DNA from: Ulva prolifera
Taxonomy: Eukaryota; Chlorophyta; Ulvophyceae; Ulvales; Ulvaceae
Direction of reading: 5' to 3'
Length of the DNA stretch: 64,000 nt
Assembly (NCBI GenBank): GCA_023078555.1
Contig: CM041196.1
Coordinates: 10,744,985-10,808,984, forward strand
Each line of letters begins with the position of its first letter. Within the stretch, counting starts at the first letter, position 1. The notes under the pieces were generated by a model that saw only the letters and a program-made list of their open reading frames with translations, was not told the origin of the DNA and did not search any database. Shown piece after piece: positions 1 to 13,300 of the stretch. The position numbers and the translations under genes were made by a program.

Positions 1-367
1 GGGGTCTGTTTTGTGGCAAGGGTGAGGGAGGTGGGGGGTCTGCTTGAGGATACCATACACAGAAGAACGGAGTGACGGGCAATGTGAGATCGGCGGCTGA
101 GATTGACCTTCAGGCCACAGCAGGGGTGGCTTGATTGCAGTCGTGTTGATGATCATTCATGGTCGTGCTCGGGGGAACGGTGAGGTGTTATGGCAACGAG
201 AATGGAGATGGTGATGAGGTCTGGCGATGAGAAGGCGATGCCAATGTGCTTCGTGTTGGACTGTCTGTGGTGATCCGTACGTATGATGCAATCCAGCTTG
301 AGCAGATGTCTGGCGTGAGCTGGATCAGAAGCAAGGCATGTAGAATATGGCGCAGCAGGTGTCGCAC

Positions 368-558
368 CGAGATGGTCGATCACCGGGCCCAAGACGACCC
401 CCCACGCCACTGTCAACATTCCCCACAGCCCATAGGACCCTCCAGCGGCGATGTCCCCCACGCCAAAGGAGTCAGTCAGGAGGACTACGTAGATGAGGCT
501 CATGGAGAAGTAGGAGTAGCTCTCGAGGACCTTCACGACGAAAATCAGCCATAGCTCC
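368..558 (-). CDS. MFS-type membrane transporter, one internal exon
   Basis: One exon of a transporter on the minus strand. The translated piece reads ELWLIFVVKVLESYSYFSM and continues through two hydrophobic helices to a GPVIDHLG loop, a pattern I know from the first two helices of major facilitator superfamily carriers in algae and oomycetes, where the first cytoplasmic loop follows a G-x-x-x-D motif. The acceptor is a ttgttcag at about 559-566 and the donor a gtgcga at 362-367; the exon enters in phase 2 and leaves in phase 1. The next exon must lie beyond the left edge of the window or in 1-367, where I see no matching continuation. Upstream exons were not resolved. The substrate cannot be told. 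The gene is divergent from the epsin gene, with about 700 bases between. Confidence 0.6.
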
Positions 559-1275
559 CTGAACAAGAAGCCAGTGAGGACAACCGCACCGGATTAGACC
601 GAAAGTCACATCAACATGGTACATCAGTAAATTCAATGCACACCTCGGACACTGGCCAAGGCTGACGCAGTTTGCCTTCAGCGTGGCCCAAACTTCCATC
701 AGACAATTGTCTGGGCCCAGGATCAACCAAGGCACAAATGCCGCCACGAGGTCATCAACACAGCGTATATCCCCAAAATTAATATAAATGCGACTGACCG
801 CGTGATTCCGCTAGCCGAACCAGCCCGGGTATTTGCCAGATTGTACCTGACCCACGGACGGTACCGGTACAGTAGACAAGCTGAAAAACATAAGAATACG
901 ACGCAGAGGACTGTGACAACATTTTTCCCAAATTTGAATCAGTTCCTCTGCGGCAGCTCCATAGGTGTGGGCCTGCTGATCGGGAAACGGTATGCATAGC
1001 ATGCGTCGCGTCGTTCCATCAGCGCATGGTGGCAAGGACATGCACAGTCACCATGTTCACTACCTCCAACGCCACTTGTAGCGGGCAGCTCTAGTGAGAA
1101 AGAATTATACAACATATTTCTTTCCGCCTGTCCGTTTGGGACGAGCTGTGGCTGCAGTATCAACTTCCCTGCCGCATCTGAAATCGCGCTTCCCCTTCCT
1201 GCACATCCGACCGCTATCCAAAGTAAAAGTTTGCAGAAGATCTGGTGAATCGAAACATATAGAATCCCGGGCAAC
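559..1275. other. Intergenic stretch between divergent MFS and epsin genes
   Basis: About 700 bases between the minus-strand transporter exon and the epsin start codon. It should hold the epsin promoter and 5' leader, and probably the N-terminal exon or promoter of the transporter. I see no convincing exon and no TATA box I would defend. Confidence 0.4.
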
Positions 1276-4200
1276 ATGGACTTCTCATCCTTCGACTTGG
1301 GAAAGGTTAAGAACATGGCCCGCAAGGGCATAGACAGAGCTAGACAGATCGCCGAAGGCTTGAACGAGCTAGAGCTGAAGGTCGAAGAAGCTACAAATAA
1401 TGACAAATGGGGTCCTCATGGCTCGCTGATGTCTGGTGCGCGTCCGTGCTGTGTGGCCCTGTCTGCCCGCTGCAGCACTCAGCAGCACGCAACTACGCCC
1501 CAACAGCTGGCCACCGGATGTTTGAATCTCAAGTGTGTGCCCCTTGATCAAGCCTTGCGCGTCGTGCAAATGATCAGGACACTATGTCGCATGCAGAAAT
1601 CACTAAACGCTCGTATCACGGCGAGGAATACAAACAGATTCTTGGGATCCTAGCCCGACGCTTGCACAGTGAGCCAAATCATTGGCGTCACATATATAAG
1701 TCCCTGCTGCTGCTGGAGTACATGGCCAAGAATGGCCCCAAGAAAATCGTGCCAGAGCTCAAGTCGAATGGGAAAGTATTCACCAGGCTACAAAAATTCG
1801 AGTACATCGACAGTCAAGGAAAAGATCAAGGACTGAACGTCCGTAACAGGTGCGGCTAGACGTTGGTCATCACTGCTCCACAGCTCTCAAGTGCACCATT
1901 CAGCTTTGGGCACATCAACATTCAGCACACAGCTCATCATGGCGCCAGCCTCTTTGTCACCACTCTGACGAAACAGACACGATGACAGCTACCATTTGAT
2001 GCTGTGTGCCTGCATGTGTAGCATGGCTTCCCTTCACTGCAGCTTGCACTGTCAACAACGGTGCACCGTGGTGCACAGTTTCTTGGCCTTTTGAGCAGCA
2101 CAGCACAATAAAGGATTCACATGGCATGATCCTAGACTGAGAGCATGGTCCCTCGTGTAGATAAGTCCCGGATGCGTGCTGTCATGCATATATGGTGGCC
2201 TCGTGTTCCATGCTCATTTCCAAACCTGCTGTCCTCAGCATGTACCAACCTGGATTGCCTCAGCTGAACACTGCATCGGATCGCTCTTGCACCGTACTGG
2301 CCCTCCCTGATAATGTTTTGGGTGAATCTGCTATTCATCTGGGGCCGCGTCATCACAGGCCGGCCCTCAGCACCCCCACCCATCACCTCCCACATGACTC
2401 TGCCAACACAAGCTGCATCAGTTTGCTGTGCTACGCAGGCAAATTGCGGGGCCACAGCCCCCTGTGCACCGGGGCCTGCGCATGCATGCATGCACGCATA
2501 TGATCGGTGTACGTTCAGCTCTGTCCCACGCCGGCCTGGCCAAAACCATGTCCGAGCACCGATCACTGCTGCAGGGCGAAGCAGCTGTGGGACCTCGTGC
2601 ATGACGACGACGCGATCGCGCGCGAGCGCGAAACCGCCGCGAAGAACCGCAACAAGTACTCCGGCTACGACCGCGACACCGCTGCCTATGCCGGCCGCTC
2701 CTCCCCCGCCGCGGCCTCCAGCCTCTCCGCCCCCACCGGCACCCCCGCCGGTGAGGCGTTTGCGACGGTCCCGAAGCGGAAGCCGGGCGCGAACGGCGCG
2801 GCCCCGGCGGCCACGGGCGCGGCCCCGGCGGCCACGGGCGCGGCGGCGGTGGACCCGGTCGCGGCGACGGAGGAGCGGATTAGTAAGCTGGTGGTTGCGG
2901 AGGAGGTGCCGGCGGGTGGCGACGGTGCGCCATCGTCGGGGACGGGGGGCCGGGCGAGGAAGAAGCTCTCGGAGATTTCGGTGTGCCTCTGCCTCAATCT
3001 TGCGCCCACAACATCTTGCACCCACAACATCTGGCACCCACAACTTCCTGCAAACACAATATCTTGCACCCACAACTTCCTGCAAGCACAATATCTGGCA
3101 CCCACAACTTCCTGCAAGCACAATATCTTGCACCCAAAACAGCAACTGGGGCGATCCTGGAACAAAGCTGGAGCGATTCTCGCTGGCCTTTGTGGCACCA
3201 GTGCTCTTGAGTGTTGAGCACAGGCACTCAATCACGTCGGAATCATACGGTGATCCGGCCGCCCGGGATGTGCCGAGGCATTTGGGAACATTGCAATGGT
3301 CTGAGAAGCTGTGGCTGCTGGCAGGGTCGGTAGGGGTGTGTCCTGTGTGTTTGGAGTTCGTGTTTCAAATACCAGCTGCCCACCCGTAGCTGTGCTGACC
3401 TGCGTCTTGACTTTGACAGAGCTGCCAGGGTGAGCTCAGGTAGAGACCGTAGGAGCTGTGCGGCCCGGCCGCCATCGAGTACGAGTGCACCTGCAAGCTG
3501 CCTTGCGAGACTGCCTGAGTCCGTCCAGCGTGGACAGTAGTGTTCTCCGTCCACCCACAGGGTTGCTTTGTCGGCGCGGCACTCTATGAATATGCAGTGC
3601 CACGTCGAATCCTGTCCCCTGCTGTATTGTATTCGTGGAGCATGTGACTGCCAGGGTACAGTCACGCCAATGCAGAGTATCACGCGCACATGATCCTGTA
3701 CAACGCTTGTGTCACCTCAGCCACTGCTCCATGCATTGGGTGCATCTGATGCATGGAGTACACACATACATCGCGCTCGCGGCGCAAGCGCGCCGCGTCT
3801 CAGTCAGTGACAGAGTGGAGGATTATGAAGCGCCTGACACCGGCTGGTGCCAAAATGCATGAGTGTGCACACCGTGATTCAGTGGCGACGCTGCAGAACC
3901 CTATCATCACCGTCTGTGCAGTCACCATGAGGTGAGTGCACAGATGAGCACAGATCGGTCATGCATGCCGGGATCTTTGCATGGGAGTGCAGGTGTGTGA
4001 GCAGTCATGAATAGCAGCCCACACCCTGTCTTCTGGCTGTGTTTGCTGTGGGGCATTAGGCCATGGCAATGTTGAGGTCTGCCCGCTCCATGTCGCCTGG
4101 ACCAGCCCACATGGGCGGGTTGTTCCTGCGTATCATTGGCCAGTGGCCAGTGGCGCTGCCCGCCTGCTGCCCGCCTGTTGTGTGTCACGCGAGGCTTAGC

Positions 4201-6390
4201 CCCACAGCTACTACTGGCAACCATGCCGTGGATATGGATGACCATGGATGTAGCTGCCCTGGGCACTAGGCCCCATTCAGGCCGACAGTTCTGTCCGACT
4301 AGCGACACGCGTAGGCTGCACTAACAAGCTACCAAAGTGACCCAGTGCCAGAGTTTGAGCATTTGGTGCGAGGTGCTCGTGACCTATAGCCTTGCAGCAC
4401 TTTCGGGGCTGCCATCTGAAAGGTGGTCTCAGGTATTTGGAAGTGTTCTATGTCAGCAGGTGCCCGATGACCCTGCGCTGGTAGTCACCTGCCCTAGATT
4501 GTGCCTCGAGAGTGTATGTATGATCGCCAGTAGTCACATCTGCAATCACCACTTCTCCCGTGGCAGGCATATAGCTGTGCATACACGGAGGGTGTCGGGG
4601 GTGTTTCTGCTGATGACAGCTGGTGGGATGTGTGATTGCATTGCAAGTCAATGCTGTAGTTGTCCGTGTTTCTGCTGGTGATAGCTGGTGTGATGTGTCA
4701 CCGCGATGCGCATGTCAGGTCTTTAGGCAGCTGTAGCTTGGTTGGTTTAAGCTTAGCTCAGGCTTCCAACGAGAGCGGTCATCAGATGAGTAGTGGTCGT
4801 CTGAGGGCTGTGAAGCTCTGCAAGTATGGATGAGGTCAGGGCCGTCTGCTTCCCCACTGCAAAGTTGAGTCCGCTTGTATCCAGCATACACGCCTGTGAT
4901 AGCTTGGCTGTTCCGCAGTCTGTGGGGCAGGGGGAGCTGAGGTGCATGATGCTGACCCAGTCAAGCGCCAAGCTACGCCACTGACATGAGCCACACAGCT
5001 GAGGCAGAGAGCTCACTGAGCGTCATTGTTGGGTTGCTTTGCAGCATTTCCAGGGCTGCCGCCCAGAAATTAGACCTGGCTATTCAGAATTATCATATGA
5101 TCGGGCCCGATGACCCAACACTGCTGAGCATGCAACTCTCTGAAGCATACTGCGTTGTAGTCATCCCGATTTGAGGGGGTGGAATGGCGTGGCTTTCGTG
5201 TTGTGGCATGATGTGGTGATGGTGACACTGCCTCAGTGTCAAGCCATGGCTCACGATCTCATTTGTATCTCATTTGTATGCCCCGGGGCCTCCCAGCGCA
5301 TTCCCCCAGGGGGCCTCTCAGTCGTGCCACGTCCCTCCACTGCTGCTGCTGCTTCTGCCATACGGCCGTCGATGGCTGTTCTGGCCGTGCAGTCCCGTAT
5401 TGACACAGCACTTGGTGTCGCTGTGAGACACCACCTGGTGCTATGAGACAGCACCTGGTGCTGCTGTGACGGTCAACTCGTGTACAAGCCTGTCGTCTCG
5501 ACACGATGCCGACGCCGTGTAGCCCTCCAGGGTCTCTGTCTGGGGTAGCCATGGCCAAGCTGTTAGACCCGGCAACACGGCTGTTCAGAACCCCCCCCCC
5601 CCACCCCCCCCTCACTGGAAGCAGTGGTGTTGCCTTTTCTTGCGGTGTACCCAGTTTTGTCGAGCACTGACGCATGCATGTCCTGCAGGCCGACACGTCC
5701 ATCATGGGCTCGATTGCAGCAATGGCACAGAAGCTGCCAGCGCCGGCTGCGTCCTCCAGCGGCCCCGCCTCGGCCTCAGGCGCCGCTGCAGACACGGGTC
5801 TGAATCTGCTGGACTTTGGGGACGACGATGACGACACCCCTGCGGCGCCGGAGCAGCCCGCTCCAGTTCCATCTGAAGACCCGCTCGCAATGCTGGACGA
5901 GCTCGCGGCGCCGCCTCCGGCGGCACCGCCGGCTGCGGCCGCGAGCGGGGGGGCCGACGACTGGGCGCCGTTCGCCGGGGCTGCTAGTGCCGGGGTTGGG
6001 GATGATGACTGGGCGGCGTTCGTATCGTCGCCGGGGGCTGCTGCGGTGCGGGGTGCTGTGGTGGCGCCGGTCGCGGCGAGTGGGGCGGGTGACTGGGATG
6101 CGTTTGCGGAGCCTGTGGCCGTTGCAGGCGGGGCCGGGGCTGGGGCGAGTGCTGCGTTTGCGGATCCGTTTGCGCCTGCTGCTCCTGCTGCTCCTGCGCC
6201 TGCAGGCGGCACGGGCGCAGGGGTCAGGGCTCCGTTACCGATGGACGCTTTTATGACACCGGCTGTTGAGCCGATTCCTGCTGCACCTGTGGCAACTCAT
6301 CCACTACAACCACTGACTGCCATGGGTGGTGCCAGTGACAGCAAGGCCGCTGTACCTGAGAAGGATCCGTTTGCGGATCTGTTGGGATGA
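1276..6390 (+). CDS. Epsin-like ENTH-domain endocytic adaptor
   Basis: Exons 1276-1435, 1597-1849, 2575-2980 and 5689-6390 join in phase to give 506 residues, starting at the ATG at 1276 and ending with TGA. An ENTH domain covers roughly residues 12-150: an N-terminal amphipathic helix that would bind PI(4,5)P2, then HGSLM, NHWRHIYKSLLLLEYM and YIDSQGKDQGLNVRNRAKQL, all close to the animal and plant epsin pattern. The tail is disordered and rich in Ala and Pro. It carries an acidic LNLLDFGDDDDD stretch near residue 311 that resembles a clathrin box, several DDW and DW motifs, and ends in DPFADLLG, a DPF motif of the type that binds the AP-2 appendage. No ubiquitin-interacting motif or NPF is obvious. 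The role would be clathrin-coated vesicle formation at the plasma membrane or trans-Golgi. Donors are gtgcgc, gtgcgg and gtgtgc. The last intron is 2.7 kb and could hide a small exon. Confidence 0.92.
2996..3150. repeat. Minisatellite, about 32-bp unit, in epsin intron 3
   Basis: Roughly four to five imperfect copies of a unit made of two related halves, cttgcacccacaac and ttcctgcaagcacaat, lie just after the donor at 2981. The repeat creates open frames on both strands (Thr-Ser-Cys-Lys-His-rich on the plus strand) that are not genes. No transposon ends are visible. Confidence 0.85.
4392..4486 (+). repeat. Diverged copy of dispersed repeat family B
   Basis: The stretch cttgcagcactttcggggct and the following bases resemble the better copy at about 5029-5115, including a gatgaccc match near the far end. 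It is diverged enough that I hold it only as a probable relative. It lies in epsin intron 3. Confidence 0.4.
5029..5115 (+). repeat. Dispersed repeat family B, copy 1
   Basis: A block with the core ctttgcagcatttccagggc, then a shared aattagacct and a shared atatgatcgggccc, recurs in reverse orientation at 21495-21580. Both copies are intronic: this one in epsin intron 3, the other in an intron of the ABC transporter gene. The translated frames of the two copies share VG-LCSISRAA-QKLDL, but I see no coding context, so I read it as a non-coding mobile or duplicated sequence. Confidence 0.7.
5400..5470. repeat. Short imperfect tandem repeat
   Basis: Three imperfect copies of a gagacagcacctggtgct-like unit follow one another in epsin intron 3. 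A C-rich tract with two runs of C follows at about 5587-5612. Confidence 0.6.
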
Positions 6391-7365
6391 CATATGTACT
6401 CGAAGTATAGCGTTGACGTAGGCCTCAGCGGTCGGCGGTTATAAATGCAATATACTGCAAGGATGCAATCTGCCAAGATCGGCTTGCCTGGAGGTGTAAT
6501 TCGCCTATTCGTCATCGACGCCTCCATTTGTGCGGTTTCATCCGCGGCACACAGCTGCACAGTCCAGACGCCCCTTATAGAATAAGTGTATACTACTGTG
6601 GTGTCATTTGTCTCTGAGGGGCGGGACTGCGTGCACTCGCATGGGTGCACAGTCATGCGCTCGACGCGTAAAGATCATTTCGCAGAATCATCGTCAGAGG
6701 GATCTTTGGTGAGGCATCGCAAGGGTCACTGAGCGTCACGGGCATTGCAATGAGTATGTCTGATATGTCGGGATCGATCTTCGAGGCAGGCGCATCATAA
6801 TGCGTGGGGCCCGTGGGCAATGTTTGATGTGTTTTCGTGACGGCGAAGCATAGACTGGAGAGATCTGAACACCAAGTTGGAAGTGGTAGGTCTGTGGTCT
6901 GAGACGATCCCAGTACCAGTGACAATCTGAACAGGTGTGCAGCCCAGCCAACTGGCAAGCATTTGTACATCGAATTCTTCGTTCCGTCGCCTAAGAAGGT
7001 GGCCTCCCAGGACCACCGTTTGCTGGCATGTGCAGCACGTGTCATAGACATATGTCTCAAATCGTATATCTTTGCTGCAGCTTGTGCTAGTTCGTGTAGA
7101 TTTGGCTGCCCGGCGCGCCTGCTGTTCAATGTACATACATCCGCAGCAGCTCGGGCAGAGCCTTCGCCTGCCACTGTTGAAAGCTGGATCCCGCAAACCA
7201 TCGATTACGCTGTTTTGAACAAGGCTGTTGAACTCGAGAGTTGGGCTCCGGCGGTCCGACGTGACAACATAGTGTTACAACGCCCACCGACGTGCCAGGC
7301 GTGCAGGCAAAGGCGTTGCTACAGGCTGAAGCCCCCTGTGTTCAGGATCATCCCGGTAGGAAGTC
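6391..7365. other. Intergenic stretch after epsin
   Basis: About 975 bases between the epsin stop codon and the ATG I chose for the next gene. It should hold the epsin 3' untranslated region and the promoter of the downstream gene. A short open stretch at 6963-7300 on the plus strand has no recognisable content. Confidence 0.4.
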
Positions 7366-10300
7366 ATGGATCAGTCTCAAGACCTTCAGGTCGCGGGTTC
7401 CGCTGCTTCGAGCGATGCAGAAGGGCAGACCTCCCCGTCTCCTTCTCGCGGAAGGAAGCCGCTGTACAAGAGGGCTCTTCGGAAGGCACGTCCTGCTGTC
7501 GTATGTAACCCATGCCTCTGAGTTCGCTTTTTCGCTAACACCATTTGCGATGTACGGGACTTCACATGCGCTGTGCTGCTGTGCAGGTATATAAATCCAT
7601 AACGGCACCTGAAAAAGATTCTGAAGGCCATCGAGTATCCCTGGCGAAATCTATTTCCAGACGATTGAGCACGCGCGAGCCAAGCGTTGCCTCGTCCAGC
7701 GCATCTTTCCTACACAGGTCACCTCCATCCGACCAGTTCTCGCCGGTGCGTTGACTCAAAAGCTGCGATCGGAATGTTCCCGCGATTCCTGTGTACAAGT
7801 ATCATGTAATTCAAGTTATCAGGTTTTTTGTGCCTGCACCAGAGCCCCAAGTGCCTCGCGCCTGCATTCTGCAGCGGGAAGCAGCGCAAGAGGTGCATCG
7901 CCAGGCAAGCCACCGACGATTCGCTTAGGATTCCGTCATGTAGGAAGGAGGAGGAGCGCAGACGCTTCCTTTACCAAAAGGAGGGGCGTACAGCGGCCTG
8001 GTACCACCAAAGTCAACGTCCGCTCTGCCAGAACCACAGTCGATGCCTGCTCGAGCGTACTCCGTCGCTGCACCGAACTCGACATCGGCTGTGCTCTCAG
8101 CCCAACCATCCCCTCCCCGTCCACATGCCGTCCCTGCGACGAGCTCGACATCAGCTGCCCTTACACATGCAGCGTCTGAGCCCTTGGCACCAGCAGAACG
8201 GGTGTCACTCCAACTGAGCAGTGCCCCGGATGACACGAGCAAGGCCAGCCTCGCCACGCCAGCATCGCAAGTCCCGAACACAAAGCTCTCCAGCGCGACG
8301 CAGCCTGGGCCTCCTGCAGACTCTGCTGCCGCAGCAGACACGCCAGCCCCCAAGCTGAGCGCCTCTGCACTGATTCCTGCTCCACAGCATGACACCATGC
8401 CCACGCTGGACTCCGATCTGAGTGCTGCAGCACTTGTACCTGCGTCACAGGCCGAGGAAGGGGCACCGGCAGTCAAGGCTGACAAAGTTCCAGAGCCTGA
8501 GCTAGACTCTCCGGTAGAGTCTCAGCCACAACCTGAGCCAGACACACGCCCATCCATCGACGACGCTGCAGCTGAGCAGGAGGCACCTGCGAGCTCGTCA
8601 CAACAAGAGGCGCCTCCAGCAGAGAAGGCGGACACTGGGGACCTCCATATGGTCTCAGTGAAGGTGCCTATCCCATTTCGCTTTTTTTCTTTTTTTCGTT
8701 TCAAATGCAACCTGTATGCTGCCTCATCAAGTACTGTCCCGTGAACTCGGAGTTATCAATGTCCAATAGGATACGGCTCAGTAAATTCAGATTTACTTTA
8801 CTTTACTGTGCACACTGTGGTTCAGCATGGCAGTGCCCCTGTGGGTATGTGTCTTTTGAGGCGGGTGTTTGTGGTTTTTCTGGTGTGCGTGGGGAGCTTT
8901 GAATGGATGTTGCGACTGCCAGGCACCTGCTGCGATCCCCACAAGCTCTCACCATGGCGATGAGAGGCAGGGGTAATCAGAGCGGTGCATCGCCTTCACC
9001 TGCAGCTGTGCACATCCTCCCTCTCACAGTGAAGCAGAAGCCAAGTGAATCTGGATTCACTGAGCTGTATCCTCAAGCGGACATTGACAACTGCGATTTT
9101 AGGGTCCACATTCCGACATTGACGGTTGCTGCTTGCCATCTAGATCGAGCATCTGCTGGCCATGCCCTGCTTTCTGCTGCCTTACTGCTGGCCATCTAGA
9201 TGCCAGGCTATCAATCCATATTGTCATCCTGTCTGCTATCCATGGACCTGATATTGTCATGCATAATGTATGTAACATATACTATTCGTCCATCGATCAT
9301 GTTGTAGCCCGATTGAGCTGGTAGTGGCTCCATGGGTAGCTCCAGGAGACAGTGTTATGCATGTATCTGCTCAGCTAGAATCACGAATGCGTCCTAGGGA
9401 TCCTTGCACGACTGCCTTGCACTCATCTTCAATCTTTGGACCCATGAGCGACAGCAATGTGGTCACAGGTGGAACCTTTCTCACAGTGTATTCCTCACAC
9501 CTGCATGCATCTGCCATGCACCGTTCACTGTGCATGTGACACATGTGCCTGCCTGTACGGCACTGAGGGGCCCTTTTGCTGAGGAAATTATGTACAGCGT
9601 TCACACATGGCTGTGTTTGTTCCGGCGCTCGACTGCTGGCTTCCAACACAGGCGACGTGGCATTGCAGTCAACACACTTGATCCTCTAACACTCAACACA
9701 ACATCGAACGACACACAGCCGGGAATCCTGCAATACTGCCTGAGCGGGCTGTCGTCAGGCATTGCACTGTGAGCAACTGCAATCCTGGGGTGTGGCCGGT
9801 CGGTCAACATTTCCTGCGGCACACATAAATACAAGCGGCCCCCATTGACGCTAGCTGTGGGTGGTGTGGTCAGAGCGTCCGTGGCAAGGTGTCAGTGTGT
9901 GAGGTGTTTGTGTGCGTACGTGAGAGTGCCTGCTGCGGATGGAGAAGGCCAGCTGGCGCACCTCGCTGTTTGAGCTCGCTGTTAGTCGAGTCTGTCCTCT
10001 GCGGGGGCGCACCTGTGCACTTGTGTTTCGCGAACAGCTCATGAGCTGCATAATTATCTTTGATCACGGCTGATACACCCACATCAGGGCAATATTTAGA
10101 GCCGAATTTAGGGAATGAAGTTTAGGGAATTGAGTCGTGGGTCAGTTCCCTTTGCGCGGCCACATGTGGGCGAGGCACGCAGATGTAGCGTGGTGCCCGC
10201 GCCCACGCCCGCTATCCGCAGTGGTGTGGCCTTGTGTGTGATGCGGCGCATCTGCTATGGCCGTCGTGTGCGTGCTGTGCATGCTGGTGCCGTTGTGTTC

Positions 10301-13300
10301 GCTGTGTGTTCTGTGGCCACCGTCTGTGCTGTCCGTGCTGTGGCAATGATGTTCGCTGTGCGTCCTGTGGCCGGCGTGTATGTGCTGTGCGTGCTGTGGC
10401 TGTGGGTTAATGCCGCTGCACTCGTGCAGCGTGTCTCTTGCCCCGGCTCCGCTGACCCTGCCGCAGATGGGACAGCTGGTAGCGGTGACACCGCCGAGAG
10501 TGGGGACACGTCCGCAGCGGGGGGGGAAATCTCGGCGAGGGGGCAGACTCCGGAACACCCCGGCGGTGCCGTTGCGGTTGAGGGGCCTTTGGAAGACGCC
10601 GGGCCGGCGCAGCAGGAGGACTCTGAGATGCGTCAGGAGGCTTCGCCGCAGGAGCGTGGCTCGGAGGCGCAAGACGGGAATATGCCGGCGCATCCGGACG
10701 CCACGGACAATACATGTGCGCGTGTTGGCAGCGCGACAGATATACATCATGTCAAGGAGCCAGACAGGGATGCGGAGGGCGCTTCGGAGGGTCCGGAGGA
10801 TGCGGCGGAGCTGGCGGCGGCTGTTGGCACGGCACAGGTGAGAGCTCCCACATGCTGCGTGTGCACATTTCCTCGTTGCCGTCCGCGCAAAATGCCACAC
10901 CTGTCCGTGGTACGGTTTTTCCATCAGCCCAGTTTCAGCCGTGGAAGAGGTGTGCCTGCCTCGGCGCCTCACATGAGCGTCATGTAGACTTCTTGTTTGT
11001 CATTGCGCGGGCAGCTTGTGATTTACTCTTGGCCCAGCGCGCACAGCTTGATACTGCATAAACATCTCCCATCTAAGCCTTGCGGTGACTGTAGCCATGC
11101 TTGTGAATGATTGCATCACACAGGTTGGATGCTAGGTTATCCAATCCTATGCTTGGTATGTGCAGGAGGAGGATGCGGTGGAGGTGCCTGGCCCACAGCA
11201 GGTCGACGCGCCACCACCAACCTCTGGTTCCAGCACGCCCGTGTTCAGCCCGTCGCTTCAGTTCCCAAGGCTCGACACCGGTAGCCACGAAATGACGCCA
11301 CGAAACCTCATCGGCTCCCCTGTGCCTGTTGGCCTCCCACAGCGCGTCAGCGCGCTGGCCTCCTCTGAGGCCTCCGCACCCCGGCTGCTGCCGCAGCCCG
11401 CGCACGCCGTGCGCCCGCCCGCTGAGGCAAGCGGCGCAGCCGGAGCGCCTCACCGAGTAGGCGCAGAGTCAGCAGTCCCGCGTGTGGCGTCCACCGGCAG
11501 CCTGGCTGCTCGCATTCCCGCCGTGTCGGAGGCGGCAGACACTGACGTGGTCAGCGCCGGTGGTGCGCTTGGGGCCTCCACAGCTGCGGAGGGGCTGCCT
11601 GACGCGATGCTGGACGCTGGGGCGGGGGGAGCCGTCGTGGAAACAGAGGCAGAGGCGCCGACGGCCGCGGCGGGTGGCAAAGCGAGCGCGCCGGTAACGC
11701 CGAAGATGTATGCGGATTCGCCAGAGGCGTCACTCTCCGCGGTGCCGACGAACAGCAGCGGAGGCACCGGACGGGCTCCGTCCGAGACCTCCTCAGGCGT
11801 GATGTTTGACGCGCAGGATGCCGCGGCGGCGCCGCGGTCTGCCGACGCGACTGCGCCTGCCAGCAGGGCCGGCGATGCGGAAGTGGGAGGCGGTCAGTGG
11901 AGCGGCTTCCTGGGTGACCGGACATCCCGAGAGGGCGGGCTCCACCCCGTGGAGCTGGTCGAACTCCCGATAGACCACCGCGGCAGCTCGAGCACGGATC
12001 TTCATGGATTTGCTGCGCGGTTGTTATCGGCAGAAGCGGCAGCGGAAGAGGAGGGGGATGCTGAGGGTGGGAGTGAGGAGGGTGAGAGTATTGAGGGTGA
12101 GAGTCAAGAGGAGTCCGAGTCGGAGACGGAGGCTGAGCCGCCGTCTAGAGGCCGGATGCGACACACATGGAGTCCGATCAAGCCTGCTCAGCCCGACTCC
12201 CCAGAGCCTGTTGCGTTTGCCGTCGTCCCCGGCCCTGTTGCTGCTGCGACGGCACAGGAAGGCGAATCGCTTATAGCCCGGCTGGGCGACATGCCGACGG
12301 TGCCGGAAGCGGAAGACCCGTCCGACATGGGATCGCCAGACGCCCACCCAGTCGAAATCGAGCCCGCGGCGGACGTCGGGAGTCCTCCTGAGACGACCGC
12401 TGCCCGGGCCTTGGGAGCTGAGGAGAGCGTGCCTGCTGAGTCAGCGCCGGGGGCTGTAGAGGGCCCTAACGACGCGGCGCCCGCTGCGGGTGAGGGCGGC
12501 GGCGCAGCCAACTTGGAGCGTGTCGCGGGTGTTAGGGCTAGCGACGAGGCAGACGCGCCAGAAAGCGCCCCTCTGCCGGAGGCTGCTTTCGGTTCACCGG
12601 CGGAATTGTCGCCTGTGGCGGCTACCGGCGCTGCGCAGACAGATGAGCCGGATAGCGTCCCTCTGCCCGAGGCTGCTTTCGGTTCACCGGCGGAGTCATC
12701 GTCACGGTCGGCTGCGGTGTCTGCGCAGGAATCCCATCCCGCTCCTGCGTCGGCCGCCGATGTAGATGCGATGGAGGGTATGCTGGCGCGGCTCGCACGC
12801 ATGGGCTCCACCGATCCTGTGGACAACGGGCCGAGAGATGAGGCGCCTCCGCTGTCTACTACGTCTGAGTCCGTGCACGACATGCATGCTGTTCCAGATG
12901 TGGCAGCGGCGCGTGATGATGTGCCGCCACAGGCTCTCGAGGCCGACGTGCGGGATCTTCTGCGTGCATTGGACGCCAACATCAGCTCCTCCGGATCCCT
13001 CCCTGACCCGGGAACATGGTTCCGGCCCCATGCATCTTCCCAACGCGGCAGCCAAGACCCCGCCCCCGGCTCCGCCGCGGACCGCGCCGCCGCCGCCGCG
13101 CATGACCACAGCACGGCGCCGCTGCTGCTGCACCGCCGTGAGTCCGTCGGAAGCACTGGTGCGTTGGCAGCGACGGACACCCTACCGCTTGCTGGAGACG
13201 AAGCCGGCACAGACAGCGCGACGATTTCGTTCACCCTGAGTGGCGACCTGGACGGCGGGCGGACGGGGTCTCTGGGAAGTAGCGCGGAGGACGCGCATGC

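Noticed and set aside
2132-3389. Long open frames on both strands across epsin exon 3 and the minisatellite
   Set aside because: Their composition follows the GC-rich exon in other frames and the repeat; the epsin frame explains the exon.
5259-6212. 317-codon minus-strand frame opposite epsin exon 4
   Set aside because: It is the antisense of an Ala and Pro-rich tail whose plus-strand reading ends in recognisable endocytic motifs.
10259-10410. Val, Ala and Cys-rich open stretch before exon 4 of the disordered-protein gene, resembling a membrane helix
   Set aside because: The DNA is a degenerate tandem of gtgctgtg-like units, and the exon starts after the acceptor at 10429.
12188-13234. 348-codon minus-strand frame opposite the disordered-protein gene
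   Set aside because: Ser and Ala-rich mirror of a GC-rich coding exon; the plus-strand frame has consistent splice phases on both sides.
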